Assembly: GCF_900103215.1 (NCBI RefSeq)
Contig: NZ_FNGV01000006.1
Span: 1-64,000 of the forward strand
DNA from: Kriegella aquimaris
GTDB taxonomy: Bacteria; Bacteroidota; Bacteroidia; Flavobacteriales; Flavobacteriaceae
Length of the DNA stretch: 64,000 nt
Reading direction: 5' to 3'
Shown: piece by piece, positions 1-7,123 of the stretch
Position numbering within the stretch: position 1 is the stretch's first letter
How the letters are laid out: every line of letters begins with the position of its first letter
Notes under the pieces: model-generated
What the model was told of the DNA's origin: nothing
What the model saw: only the letters and a program-made list of their open reading frames with translations
The model's database searches: none
Translations under genes and position numbers: made by a program

Positions 1-258
1 ATTAACTACTAAAGAAAACCAACCATAAGACTCGAAACAACGATGCGCTGAATATCCACAGCAACCTGCCTCGTATGCCGTCGACACTTCATAATCAGCG
101 AAATGTTTATTAACATAATCTTTAAGTTGTTCCGGGTTTGGATTCATTGAAAAAGACTTGCCTGAAAACAAATCTGTAGCGCAATGCACTTTCCAACTTC
201 TCTTGTGAATGTCGATGCCAATGTATAACTTCGGTACAGCAGTAATTTGAGTAATCAT
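1..258 (-). CDS. IS110-family transposase, N-terminal part (cut by window edge)
   Basis: The minus strand is open from an ATG at 258 to the window edge and gives 86 residues. They contain YIGIDIHKRSWKVH, followed about 45 residues later by YEAGCCGYSAHR. This is the start of the DEDD (RuvC-like) catalytic domain of IS110 transposases, with the first catalytic Asp in GIDIH and a Glu in YEAG. IS110 elements move through circular intermediates and usually lack terminal inverted repeats. Recent work shows that a noncoding end RNA guides some of them, so the sequence just upstream of the ATG (about 259-360) may be the element's left noncoding end. Whether the copy is intact cannot be judged because the rest lies outside the window. 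It shows that the left border is a site of mobile DNA. Confidence 0.88.
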   Translation of the reverse strand, partial: MITQITAVPKLYIGIDIHKRSWKVHCATDLFSGKSFSMNPNPEQLKDYVNKHFADYEVSTAYEAGCCGYSAHRCFESYGWFSLVVN

Positions 259-380
259 ATCTTTAATTTTTCGTTCATTTTAAAGATACTCGACTTACTG
301 CTTTTTCATCGATGCTATACCTCATAGCTAATTAGTTGCATAACCGAAGTTAAGACATATTTGCAAGTCCGCCAAATTTT

Positions 381-388
381 TAATTTTG
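381..388 (+). promoter_or_regulatory. Candidate flavobacterial -7 box for the CE15-like esterase
   Basis: TAATTTTG fits TAnnTTTG, the -7 consensus used by the Bacteroidota sigma factor. It lies 119 bp before the ATG at 508, inside an imperfect palindrome (GCCAAA at 371-376, TTTGGC at 385-390). The 259-507 stretch otherwise holds the IS110 flank and nothing recognisable. In AT-rich DNA this box is expected by chance every couple of kilobases, so support is modest. Confidence 0.3.
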
Positions 389-507
389 GCTTATTGATAA
401 AGAAAAGTAATAAGAAAAATTTAAAAATTCGACTTGTGTTTAATCGGAAAAATTATCGCTTATTTTCAGCGCTACTTTTTATATACTGTAATAAGGAAAT
501 AAAATAC

Positions 508-1794
508 ATGATGAATAAATTTTTACTACTTGCCATTGCCGTGTTTGTTTCTTCCAACGGTGCTGCCCAGACTTACGACGGAAAATTTCTCGAAGCAAAC
601 TATGACGAATCTAAAGTGCCGGAGTACGAACTACCTCATGTCCTTTCCTCGTTCGATGGAAAAATTATAAAAACGGTTGAAGATTGGGAAAATTTCAGAA
701 GACCAGAGATCGTCGAATTTTTTGCCCAAAATATGTATGGTGAAGTACCCATACCTTTGAACCCTATCAAGAAATCGTTTAAACTAATTTCTGAAGACCA
801 CACCATTTTTGACGGTTTATGCACCAGAAAAGATGTGCAAATAACTTTCGAGAACAAATCAGGAAAAGTGACGATGCCCCTAGTCCTTTTTGTACCGACC
901 AACTCCAAAGAGAAAGTTCCGGTAATTCTATTGGCAAATGGCAGTGACATCAAACGCAAAGCCCTAAAATTAAACAACTCGCAGAGTTACGGTATTACCG
1001 AAAATGGAATTCCTTTACATCAGTTAATGAGTCGTGGAATTGGTGTTGCAACTGTCGATTACCAGGCATTTGGTATCGACAATGGAAATAAGGATGGAAA
1101 AGTAAGTGGCGGAATTTCAAATCTTTATTTTAAAGAGGGACAAGATTTTACAAAAGAGAATGAGTGGGGAATGATTGCAATCTGGGCCTACGCTTTACGC
1201 GCCGGAATGGATTATTTGGAAACGGACAATGATGTAGAGGAAAGCGAGGTGGCAACACTCGGCTGCTCAATAGGCGGTAAAGTCGCTCTCTGGGCGGCAG
1301 TAACAGACACGCGTTTTGGAATGACACTTCTGGCAACAGCTGGTCACGGAGGCGATGCAATCTGGCGCCGTGAATATGGGGAAACTTTACAAAATATGTG
1401 CGAATACCTGCCAACTTGGATTTGTAGAAATGCAAATAAGTACGCCAAAAATGTACATGCTTTACCTGTCGATCAACACTCATTATTGGCTACAATGGCA
1501 CCACGTCCCTTTTATATTAGTAATGCACAACACGATTTATGGGCCGACCAGAAAGGACAATGGATTGGAACGTACAATTCAGCCCCTGCGTATCAGCTTT
1601 ACGATAAAGATGTAGCCTTTACATCTGAAAATCAACCTGAGATTAACCAACCAATTATTAAAAGTACAATTGGATACCACGTTCGCTCGGGTGGCCATGG
1701 ACTTGAATTGTTTGATTGGGAACAGTACATGAAATTTATAGAATATCATTTTTTGAATATTGAACCTAGGAGTGTGGAAGAGGTTTATAACTAG
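508..1794 (+). CDS. CE15-like (glucuronoyl esterase family) exported hydrolase
   Basis: A 428-residue alpha/beta hydrolase with a signal peptide ending ...NGAAQ. The frame is open from 361, but the ATG at 508 begins the signal peptide and is the sensible start. Residues from about 200 match the CE15 layout: the nucleophile elbow LGCSIGGKVAL (Ser 254), then HGGDAIWRR, LPVDQH, ATMAPRPFYIS, HDLWAD and a late catalytic His in SGGHGLE before the DWEQYM segment. CE15 enzymes cleave esters of (4-O-methyl-)glucuronic acid, classically between xylan and lignin; marine members probably act on other uronate esters. The usual elbow is GCSR or GHSR; here Ile replaces the Arg, which normally helps form the oxyanion pocket, so activity may be altered. 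It sits alone beside an IS110 end, which could mean acquisition by transfer. Family confident, substrate not. Confidence 0.8.
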   Translation: MMNKFLLLAIAVFVSSNGAAQTYDGKFLEANYDESKVPEYELPHVLSSFDGKIIKTVEDWENFRRPEIVEFFAQNMYGEVPIPLNPIKKSFKLISEDHTIFDGLCTRKDVQITFENKSGKVTMPLVLFVPTNSKEKVPVILLANGSDIKRKALKLNNSQSYGITENGIPLHQLMSRGIGVATVDYQAFGIDNGNKDGKVSGGISNLYFKEGQDFTKENEWGMIAIWAYALRAGMDYLETDNDVEESEVATLGCSIGGKVALWAAVTDTRFGMTLLATAGHGGDAIWRREYGETLQNMCEYLPTWICRNANKYAKNVHALPVDQHSLLATMAPRPFYISNAQHDLWADQKGQWIGTYNSAPAYQLYDKDVAFTSENQPEINQPIIKSTIGYHVRSGGHGLELFDWEQYMKFIEYHFLNIEPRSVEEVYN

Positions 1795-2099
1795 AATTTA
1801 AAAATTGCGAAACGAATTAACCAAATGTTTTCTTGCCACCGTACTACTCATAGAAATCAGCCATTGTACTTTAATTAATCTTTTTTATGCTTCCGTCTTA
1901 TATTTTATAAATGGACGGCATAGTAATAATTATTACTGAAATTCTTAAACAATCATTCGTTTTCAAAAGAAAAATTAATAGAATTAGAAAAGAGCTAAAA
2001 CGAGGTACAGCGAATATATCAAGAAGAGGCACTGCGAGCTTATTGGCGAGGTATGCGTATTTTTATGCGGCAGCTCTTTATATAAAATCATAGCAAATC
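1795..2099 (+). other. Intergenic stretch with a doubtful 60-codon ORF
   Basis: These 305 bases separate the CE15-like gene from rlmF. An ATG at 1911 opens 60 codons to 2093, but the product matches nothing I know. The neighbouring frame over 1955-2005 reads as a charged helical stretch (KEKLIELEK) that then stops, which looks more like decayed coding sequence than a live gene. No terminator or promoter was identified. Confidence 0.3.
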
Positions 2100-3074
2100 A
2101 TGGCTTCAGGAAAGAATAAACAGGAAAAAGCAAGGCTACATCCTCGAAATAAAAACCGAGAAAGGTATGATTTAAGTGCGTTGACAACTGCGACTCCTGA
2201 ATTGAAAGACTATGTAATGCCGAATAAATTTGGTGTAGCATCGGTCGATTTTTCAAACCCTCTTGCTGTTAAACTTTTGAATAAAGCATTGCTAAATCAT
2301 TATTACGGAATAAAAAATTGGGAATTTCCAGATGAAAATTTATGTCCCCCGATACCGGGAAGGGCGAATTACATTCATCATATTGCTGACTTATTGGGCG
2401 AGAGCAATTTTGGTAGGATTCCAGTTGGTGATAAAATCACTTGTCTTGATATCGGCCTAGGAGCAAGTTGTATTTATCCAATTATTGGAGTAATAGAATA
2501 CGGCTGGAAATTTATTGGATCTGACATCGACCCAAAATCGATTACAGCAGCACAGCACATTGTCGATTCCAATCCATCAATTAAAGGGAAGATCGAGTGT
2601 AGGCTGCAAAAAAAATCAGGGGACATTTTTAACGGCATAATAAGTAGAGAAGATAAAATTGAATTAACGATTTGTAATCCTCCTTTTCATTCCTCGATGG
2701 AAGATGCTCAAAAAGGAACCCGAAGAAAAATTAAAAACCTATCGGGTAAAACAGTAAAAAAACCTGAGCTCAATTTTGCAGGAGTCAGCAATGAGCTTGT
2801 ATGTGATGGTGGAGAGAATAAATTTATTCAGCATATGATCAGGGAAAGTGAAAAGTTCTCTAAAAATTGTTACTGGTTTTCAACTTTGGTCTCCAAACAA
2901 TCGAATCTTAAAGGAATTTATAAACTATTAGGGGAAATTGGAACGAATCAGGTCAAAACGATTCCAATGGGAACCGGTAACAAATCTAGCCGAATTGTAG
3001 CATGGACATTTCTTTCTAAAGAAGAACAAAAAGAGTGGAGAGAAACAAGATGGAAAAAGATGTTGAAGAATTAA
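2100..3074 (+). CDS. rlmF: 23S rRNA (adenine(1618)-N6)-methyltransferase RlmF
   Basis: A 324-residue class I SAM-dependent methyltransferase. It carries the family-typical segment PGRANYIHHIADLL (about 81-94), a SAM-binding motif I in CLDIGLGASCIYPIIG, an acidic motif II end in IGSDIDPKSI, and the N6-adenine catalytic motif NPPFHSS. RlmF methylates A1618 of 23S rRNA in the large subunit. The length matches the family (about 300-330). The ATG at 2100 gives a lysine-rich start typical of RlmF (MASGKNKQEKARLHPRNK). It appears to be a single-gene unit; the following methyltransferase starts 127 bp later behind a possible separate promoter. Nothing looks damaged. Confidence 0.93.
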   Translation: MASGKNKQEKARLHPRNKNRERYDLSALTTATPELKDYVMPNKFGVASVDFSNPLAVKLLNKALLNHYYGIKNWEFPDENLCPPIPGRANYIHHIADLLGESNFGRIPVGDKITCLDIGLGASCIYPIIGVIEYGWKFIGSDIDPKSITAAQHIVDSNPSIKGKIECRLQKKSGDIFNGIISREDKIELTICNPPFHSSMEDAQKGTRRKIKNLSGKTVKKPELNFAGVSNELVCDGGENKFIQHMIRESEKFSKNCYWFSTLVSKQSNLKGIYKLLGEIGTNQVKTIPMGTGNKSSRIVAWTFLSKEEQKEWRETRWKKMLKN

Positions 3075-3201
3075 CTAATCATCTCGACAGTACAAATACA
3101 ATTGAAAAATTATAGGCCCCAACAACCCCTGTTAGACTATAAATGCATTATCTTTTTTATCTTCCCTTTATGTAATGCACTTACTGATTGAGGCGTAGCA
3201 A

Positions 3202-3828
3202 ATGACAGAATTTTGGGAATCAAATTTTCGGGAAAAACAAATGATGTGGGGTTTTGAGCCCGCCGATGCTGCCGTTTCAACGGCTGATTTATTTCAAAAG
3301 AATGGATTAAAGGAAATATTGATTCCAGGATTTGGATATGGTAGAAATGCAAAGGTGTTTATAGCCAAAGGAATGAACGTGACCGGCATTGAAATCTCAG
3401 AAACTGCTATTGAATTAGCGAAAAACCATTTTGGTGAAAGTATAAAAGTATATCACGGTGGTGTTAACGACATGCCCTTTGATAAAAAAATGTATGATGG
3501 TATCTTTTGTTATGCGTTAATCCATCTGCTAAATGAAAAAGAGCGGGTTGCGCTAATCGATAACTGCTACAAACAACTTCAACCGGGTGGTTATATGGTA
3601 TTCGTGGCCATATCAAAAAACACCGCGACTTATGGAAAAGGATCAGCGATAAGTAAAGATAGATACGAAACCACACATGGTATCAAACTATTCTATTATG
3701 ATTACGTTTCGGTGGCTAGAGAATTTGGGGGTTATGGCTTGATCGAAGCTAAAGAGATAGACGAACCTGCAAAGAATTTAGAGAAGAAGTCCTCAATGAA
3801 ATTCTGGAGGATTACCTGTAGGAAGTAA
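3202..3828 (+). CDS. Class I SAM-dependent methyltransferase (TehB/UbiE-like)
   Basis: A cytosolic protein of 208 residues. It opens FWESNFREKQMMWGFEPADAA and has a Rossmann motif I variant, ILIPGFGYGRNA, an acidic end of strand beta2 (GIEISETAIELA), and FCYALIHLL at the motif IV region followed by the motif V/VI region (LQPGGYMVFVAIS). This is the layout of small-molecule methyltransferases in the TehB/Methyltransf_25 group, which include tellurite and thiopurine methyltransferases. The substrate cannot be told from sequence. The upstream gap has inverted arms TGCATTA (3144-3150) and TAATGCA (3173-3179), a weak candidate operator. It is transcribed in the same direction as rlmF, with no evident functional link. 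Confidence 0.8.
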   Translation: MTEFWESNFREKQMMWGFEPADAAVSTADLFQKNGLKEILIPGFGYGRNAKVFIAKGMNVTGIEISETAIELAKNHFGESIKVYHGGVNDMPFDKKMYDGIFCYALIHLLNEKERVALIDNCYKQLQPGGYMVFVAISKNTATYGKGSAISKDRYETTHGIKLFYYDYVSVAREFGGYGLIEAKEIDEPAKNLEKKSSMKFWRITCRK

Positions 3829-3984
3829 AGGTGAAAAATACCCTAGGCGAAAAAGGTTAACTTTAAGTTCAACTGCATTATCCTTCGCCGAATGATGGCT
3901 AAAGAACCTTGACAATACATTTTAGCATACTAAAGCGAGCAGATATCTTAATTCCAAAAAATAATAATAACGGACTTTTTTTAT

Positions 3985-4004
3985 ATTACTTTGTTTAAAG
4001 TAAT
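3985..4004. promoter_or_regulatory. Inverted repeat over a -7-like box before the pseudouridine synthase
   Basis: ATTACTTT (3985-3992) and AAAGTAAT (3997-4004) form perfect 8-bp arms around a 4-base spacer. The left arm overlaps TTACTTTG, one base off the TAnnTTTG -7 consensus. The site could be a repressor operator on the promoter of the downstream gene, or a chance palindrome in AT-rich DNA. Confidence 0.3.
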
Positions 4005-4063
4005 TAGTACGCTTGTTTTATTTAAATACTTCCTTTTCATTTAACCTGTTTCACACCTTAAAT

Positions 4064-4930
4064 GTGATAGAATCAAAAGAAACCCATATCGTACCGCAAC
4101 TGACCACTCCCATAAGACTTCAAGAATATGGCGTGGGCATTTTTAATAGGGCATTGACCAAATCGGCCTTAAAGAAGGTTTTAAAGAAACAGTATATCAC
4201 GGTTGATGGAGCCATTGCCACTACGGCAACGTTTATAAAAGGAGGGGAAATGATTCAGTTGGCGGTTCCTGAATTAAAAAGCCCTGGCGAGAAACTGGTC
4301 TTCCCCCTGAAAGTGCTTTTTGAAGACGAATATTTGGCGGTCATTTATAAACCTGCGGGTATTTTGGTAAGTGGTGTTGGTTTTAAGACCATTGCCAAAG
4401 CGTTGCCTCAAAATCTGAAGCCCAGTAATTTATCCGATGCCGCAGTGCCACAACCGGTTCACCGATTGGATTATGCGACTACGGGACTTTTGTTAGTAGG
4501 AAAAACGAGTAGTAGTATTCGTGATTTAAATCGCATGTTTGCCGATAAGGCCATAAAGAAAGTCTACTATGCCATTACAATCGGTGAAATGAATGTTAAT
4601 GGGAAAATTACGGAACCAATTGACGGTAAACCATCGCTAACTAAATATGCGGTAAAAGATACCGTTCCCTCAAAAAGATTCAGTAAACTTAACTTGGTGC
4701 AATTAAAACCGAAGACCGGTAGAAGACATCAGTTGCGCAAACATTTATCGGGTATCGGAAATCCCATATTAGGCGATAGGGATTATGGTATTGAAAATTT
4801 AATCTTAAAAGGAAAAGGATTGTACTTGCATGCCTATTCGCTAAAGTTTACCCATCCGTTTACCAATGAAAATATTTATATAACCACCGAATTTCCTCAA
4901 AGATTTAAAAAAATATTCGAGCAGTTATAG
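4064..4930 (+). CDS. RluA-family RNA pseudouridine synthase
   Basis: An enzyme of 288 residues from the GTG at 4064. The frame is open from a TTG at 4013, but the 17 extra residues are hydrophobic and unlike the family, while VIESKETHIVP begins as homologues do. The N-terminal third is a short S4-like RNA-binding segment (SALKKVLKKQYITVDG). The catalytic domain follows with the RluA/RsuA signature HRLDYATTGLLLVGK, whose Asp is the nucleophile. Late motifs include LVQLKPKTGRRHQLRKHL and GDRDYG. Such enzymes isomerise specific uridines in 23S rRNA or tRNA; the target site cannot be told here. It is followed by an imperfect terminator-like hairpin. Start choice is the main uncertainty. Confidence 0.85.
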   Translation: MIESKETHIVPQLTTPIRLQEYGVGIFNRALTKSALKKVLKKQYITVDGAIATTATFIKGGEMIQLAVPELKSPGEKLVFPLKVLFEDEYLAVIYKPAGILVSGVGFKTIAKALPQNLKPSNLSDAAVPQPVHRLDYATTGLLLVGKTSSSIRDLNRMFADKAIKKVYYAITIGEMNVNGKITEPIDGKPSLTKYAVKDTVPSKRFSKLNLVQLKPKTGRRHQLRKHLSGIGNPILGDRDYGIENLILKGKGLYLHAYSLKFTHPFTNENIYITTEFPQRFKKIFEQL

Positions 4931-4975
4931 TGGTGTGAGTTAGCTGCTAACAGGCTCCACCATTACTATTTTTAT
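4931..4975 (+). terminator. Imperfect hairpin terminator after the pseudouridine synthase
   Basis: Outer arms TGGTG (4931-4935) and CACCA (4958-4962) enclose inner arms GTTAG (4939-4943) and CTAAC (4947-4951). A T-rich run (TTACTATTTTTAT) follows. The structure begins directly after the stop codon. The bulged stem makes this moderate evidence only. Confidence 0.4.
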
Positions 4976-5039
4976 CACAAGCTTCTGTAGGCTTCCACTA
5001 GATAGAATTGCCAAATAAATCTTAAACATTTGTTTGTTT

Positions 5040-5055
5040 CAAAGCAAGTGCTTAG
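5040..5055. promoter_or_regulatory. Predicted TetR operator O1 (autoregulatory)
   Basis: CAAAGCAAGTGCTTAG matches 14 of 16 bases of the perfect palindrome at 5661-5676. It overlaps the T of a candidate -7 box (TAGTTTTG, 5053-5060) and lies 24 bp before the tetR start codon, so a bound dimer would cover the promoter. The same 16-mer either side of a TetR gene is the usual sign of its operator. Confidence 0.72.
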
Positions 5056-5060
5056 TTTTG
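5053..5060 (+). promoter_or_regulatory. Candidate -7 box of the tetR promoter
   Basis: TAGTTTTG fits TAnnTTTG, and TTTG repeats lie at 5030-5037, roughly where the -33 element of Bacteroidota promoters belongs. It overlaps operator O1 and is 18 bp from the ATG at 5079. Confidence 0.5.
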
Positions 5061-5078
5061 TTCCGTAGTTTAGAAACA

Positions 5079-5642
5079 ATGGCGAGAAAGAAGCAATATA
5101 ACGAAGAAGAGGTGATAGAAAAGGCCACTGGTCTTTTTTGGCGGAACGGTTATGAAGCCACCACGGTACGTATGTTGGAAAAGGAAATGGGCATTAACCA
5201 ATTTTCTATCTATTCGAGTTTTGGCAATAAACAAGGTGTATTTCTTGAAAGCATAAACGCGTACAAAAAGAGAATACACTGTATAACCGATAAATTGGCG
5301 AAATCGAATAATGGCAAGGAAGGTATTAAACAATATTTCTATGATTTTTTAGAATTTGCGAGTGAAGAGGGTGTAAATAAAGGTTGTTTAGTTACCAATA
5401 CTGTGAATGAGGTAAGAGATGACACGGATCCGGTGATCATGAAAGAATTGGTGAAATTTGCAACTGAGGTCAAGCAATTGTTTATTGACAATCTATTGCA
5501 AGAAAAAGGTAAAACAAACGAAATTGCAGACCGTCAAGCGAATTATCTAATGAATGTTATACTGGGTTTGTCAGTTTCTTCAAAGGTTTTCGACCAAGAG
5601 CAACTCAAGGATAGTGTTGAAATTACGTTTTTAAACATTTAG
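5079..5642 (+). CDS. TetR/AcrR-family transcriptional regulator
   Basis: A protein of 187 residues from the ATG at 5079 (MARKKQYNEEEVIEKA). The frame is open from 5034, but that part spans the predicted operator and promoter and is not coding. The N-terminal helix-turn-helix is plain: FWRNGYEATTVRMLEKEMG, then INQFSIYSSFGNKQGVFLESI. The C-terminal ligand domain contains GCLVTNTVNEV, typical of TetR regulators near quinone- or electrophile-handling genes. It likely represses itself and the AhpD-like gene 64 bp downstream, because near-identical palindromes (5040-5055, 5661-5676) stand before both genes. The ligand is unknown; the neighbourhood (AhpD-like, SDR remnant, EthD, DsbA/FrnE) suggests a reactive organic compound or thiol stress. 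Confidence 0.9.
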   Translation: MARKKQYNEEEVIEKATGLFWRNGYEATTVRMLEKEMGINQFSIYSSFGNKQGVFLESINAYKKRIHCITDKLAKSNNGKEGIKQYFYDFLEFASEEGVNKGCLVTNTVNEVRDDTDPVIMKELVKFATEVKQLFIDNLLQEKGKTNEIADRQANYLMNVILGLSVSSKVFDQEQLKDSVEITFLNI

Positions 5643-5660
5643 AATTTTTTTATCCATAAA

Positions 5661-5676
5661 CTAAGCAATTGCTTAG
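5661..5676. promoter_or_regulatory. Predicted TetR operator O2 before the AhpD-like gene
   Basis: CTAAGCAATTGCTTAG is a perfect 16-bp palindrome, 30 bp before the start codon at 5707. It shares 14 of 16 bases with O1 in front of tetR. By position it should control the downstream redox genes. Confidence 0.75.
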
Positions 5677-5706
5677 AAATAATTAACATATTAGTAAATA
5701 GAAATT

Positions 5707-6270
5707 ATGAGCACATTAAAGAATCACACATTAGAAACAGCCCCAGAGGAAAGCAGACCATTATTGGAGAAATCGATAAAGGCCTATGGTAACATTCCTA
5801 ACCTACACGCCGTATTGGCCGGTGCACCGGGTTTGTTAAAGGCATACCAATCCATACACGAATTGTTCGTAAACTCATCGTTCAATAATGATGAACTTAC
5901 CGTTGTTTGGCAAACCATAAATGTAGAACACGAATGTCACTATTGTGTACCTGCCCACACGGCCATAGCAAAAATGATGAAGGTCGATGATGCTATAACC
6001 GAGGCATTGCGCAATGGTACTGAATTGCCATCTGAAAAGTTACAGGTCTTACATGAAACTACGCTTAAAATTGTACGCAACAGAGGTTATATCAATGACG
6101 AAGATGTACAAGTATTTTTTGCCGTGGGATATGAGGAAAGACAACTGTTGGAAATTATTCTAGGTCTTTCACAAAAAGTAATCAGTAACTACGTAAACCA
6201 TATTGCAGAAACCCCTGTGGACGCTGGTTTCAAGAAATACGCTTGGAAGAAGGAAACTGAAATTGCCTAG
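5707..6270 (+). CDS. AhpD-like carboxymuconolactone-decarboxylase-family protein
   Basis: A protein of 187 residues with one carboxymuconolactone-decarboxylase/AhpD-type domain. The active-site stretch is VEHECHYCVPAHTAIA, with CHYC at residues 77-80 and a conserved His three residues after the second Cys. In AhpD proteins this CxxC pair and nearby Glu/His form a thiol relay that reduces peroxidases. In many Bacteroidota relatives the partner is unknown. It follows operator O2 and is the first predicted target of the TetR. A strong hairpin terminator begins 35 bp after its stop, so it may be transcribed alone or with limited read-through into the broken dehydrogenase. Function as a thiol-dependent peroxide or quinone detoxifier is inference. 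Confidence 0.85.
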   Translation: MSTLKNHTLETAPEESRPLLEKSIKAYGNIPNLHAVLAGAPGLLKAYQSIHELFVNSSFNNDELTVVWQTINVEHECHYCVPAHTAIAKMMKVDDAITEALRNGTELPSEKLQVLHETTLKIVRNRGYINDEDVQVFFAVGYEERQLLEIILGLSQKVISNYVNHIAETPVDAGFKKYAWKKETEIA

Positions 6271-6304
6271 TGTCGTTAGATAACGAAGTGTGATGGCAAT
6301 AAAA

Positions 6305-6340
6305 GGCCTTCCGCCCCCCGCGGAAGGTCTGTTTATATTT
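6305..6340 (+). terminator. Rho-independent terminator after the AhpD-like gene
   Basis: GGCCTTCCGC (6305-6314) pairs with GCGGAAGGTC (6320-6329), allowing one G-T pair, around a five-C loop. TGTTTATATTTT follows. This is the most GC-rich hairpin in the neighbourhood. Confidence 0.8.
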
Positions 6341-6385
6341 TAAAATTATAGTCAAACCCTGGAATTCAGTATTAAAACTCGAATT

Positions 6386-6490
6386 ATGGGTATTTCAACA
6401 GAAGGTAAAGTAGCATTAGTAACCGGTGCCAATCGTGGTATTCGTAGACGCTGGCTCAATCGAAGCTGCGTCTTTTACAACAAGGTATAA
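6386..6490 (+). pseudogene. Short-chain dehydrogenase remnant (N-terminus only)
   Basis: An ATG at 6386 starts MGISTEGKVALVTGANRGI, the first beta strand and glycine-rich NAD(P)-binding motif of a short-chain dehydrogenase/reductase. After residue 19 the homology ends abruptly and the frame runs into a stop at 6488. A normal SDR has about 230-250 residues, so over 90% is missing. The break point near 6443 joins sequence in another frame that looks like the tail of a different protein. An internal deletion between two genes of a former TetR-controlled cluster explains this best. TetR/AhpD/SDR clusters are common in this phylum, so the gene probably once belonged to the same regulon. Confidence 0.8.
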
Positions 6491-6695
6491 CCCCAAAACA
6501 ACACCGGGATTTTTGTATGGTTCTATACAATTTGAAGACTATAGGGATGTAAACGGAATTCAGATACCCCTTAAACAATCGGCTCAACTAGACAGGCCTA
6601 AAAATAACACAGAAGATTATGTGCATCGGCTGACGATTCATAATTTTGAATGGGTTAGTTTTCCAGTTTCGCAATTACAACCTTTATGTGCGTAA
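6444..6695 (+). pseudogene. 3' fragment of an unidentified beta-rich protein, joined to the SDR remnant
   Basis: This reading frame is open from before 6426 to a stop at 6695. Downstream of the SDR break it encodes about 83 residues including GFLYGSIQFEDYRDVNGIQI, HRLTIHNFEW and VSFPVSQL. The pattern of a sentence-like beta strand followed by YRDVNGIQIPLK recalls LolA-like or DUF6503-type outer-membrane lipoproteins, but I cannot assign the family. No start codon, signal peptide or promoter belongs to it. I read it as the surviving 3' end of a gene whose 5' part was lost in the deletion that also removed most of the SDR. It might be translated at low level from the GTG at 6429. Confidence 0.5.
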
Positions 6696-6740
6696 GCACA
6701 GGTAAAAAATTAAGTAATAGGACAATTAAAAAATAAAATT

Positions 6741-7049
6741 ATGATCAAAGTAGCAGTTCTATATCCGAATAGTGAAGAAGTAAAATTCGATTTTGGCTAT
6801 TATACCAACACGCATGTTCCTATGGTTCAAGACCTGGTAGGTGACGCCCTTTTAAAGGTTGAAGTAGAAAGAGGTCTAGGGGGCAGAGGTCCTGGTGAGC
6901 CCGCACCTTTTGTGGCAGCTGCCAGCCTTTACTTCGAATCAGTTGAGACGTTTCAAAAATCCTTTGGTCCCCACGCCGAAAAAATTGGAGCCGATGTGCC
7001 CAACTACTCGAATGTACAGGGTCAGATTCAGATCAGCGAGATAGTTTAA
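6741..7049 (+). CDS. EthD-domain protein
   Basis: A protein of 102 residues with the small ferredoxin-like EthD fold (dimeric alpha/beta barrel). The family signature is visible: MIKVAVLYPNSE, then FDFGYYTNTHVPMVQDL, where the conserved His sits in a Y-T-x-x-H context, a glycine-rich turn GLGGRGPGEPAPFVAAASLYFES, and a late PNYSNVQ motif. EthD proteins take part in ether degradation in actinobacteria, and relatives act in quinone or polyketide metabolism. In Bacteroidota the role is unknown. The gene lies 45 bp after the gene-fragment junction and 74 bp before the DsbA-family gene, in the direction of the TetR cluster, so it is likely a member of that redox island. Confidence 0.85.
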   Translation: MIKVAVLYPNSEEVKFDFGYYTNTHVPMVQDLVGDALLKVEVERGLGGRGPGEPAPFVAAASLYFESVETFQKSFGPHAEKIGADVPNYSNVQGQIQISEIV

Positions 7050-7123
7050 CTGATTTTGCGAATGAGTATTGGGAAATCTTTCGTAAAACGGAGCTTCCCT
7101 TTGAGTGAATTTAAATTTACAAT

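Noticed and set aside
361-507. Upstream extension of the CE15-like gene from a TTG
   Set aside because: The added 49 residues are basic and AT-derived and would hide the signal peptide that starts at 508.
1911-2093. 60-codon ORF before rlmF
   Set aside because: No family resemblance, no signal or promoter, and hints of decayed coding sequence in a neighbouring frame; not called as a gene.
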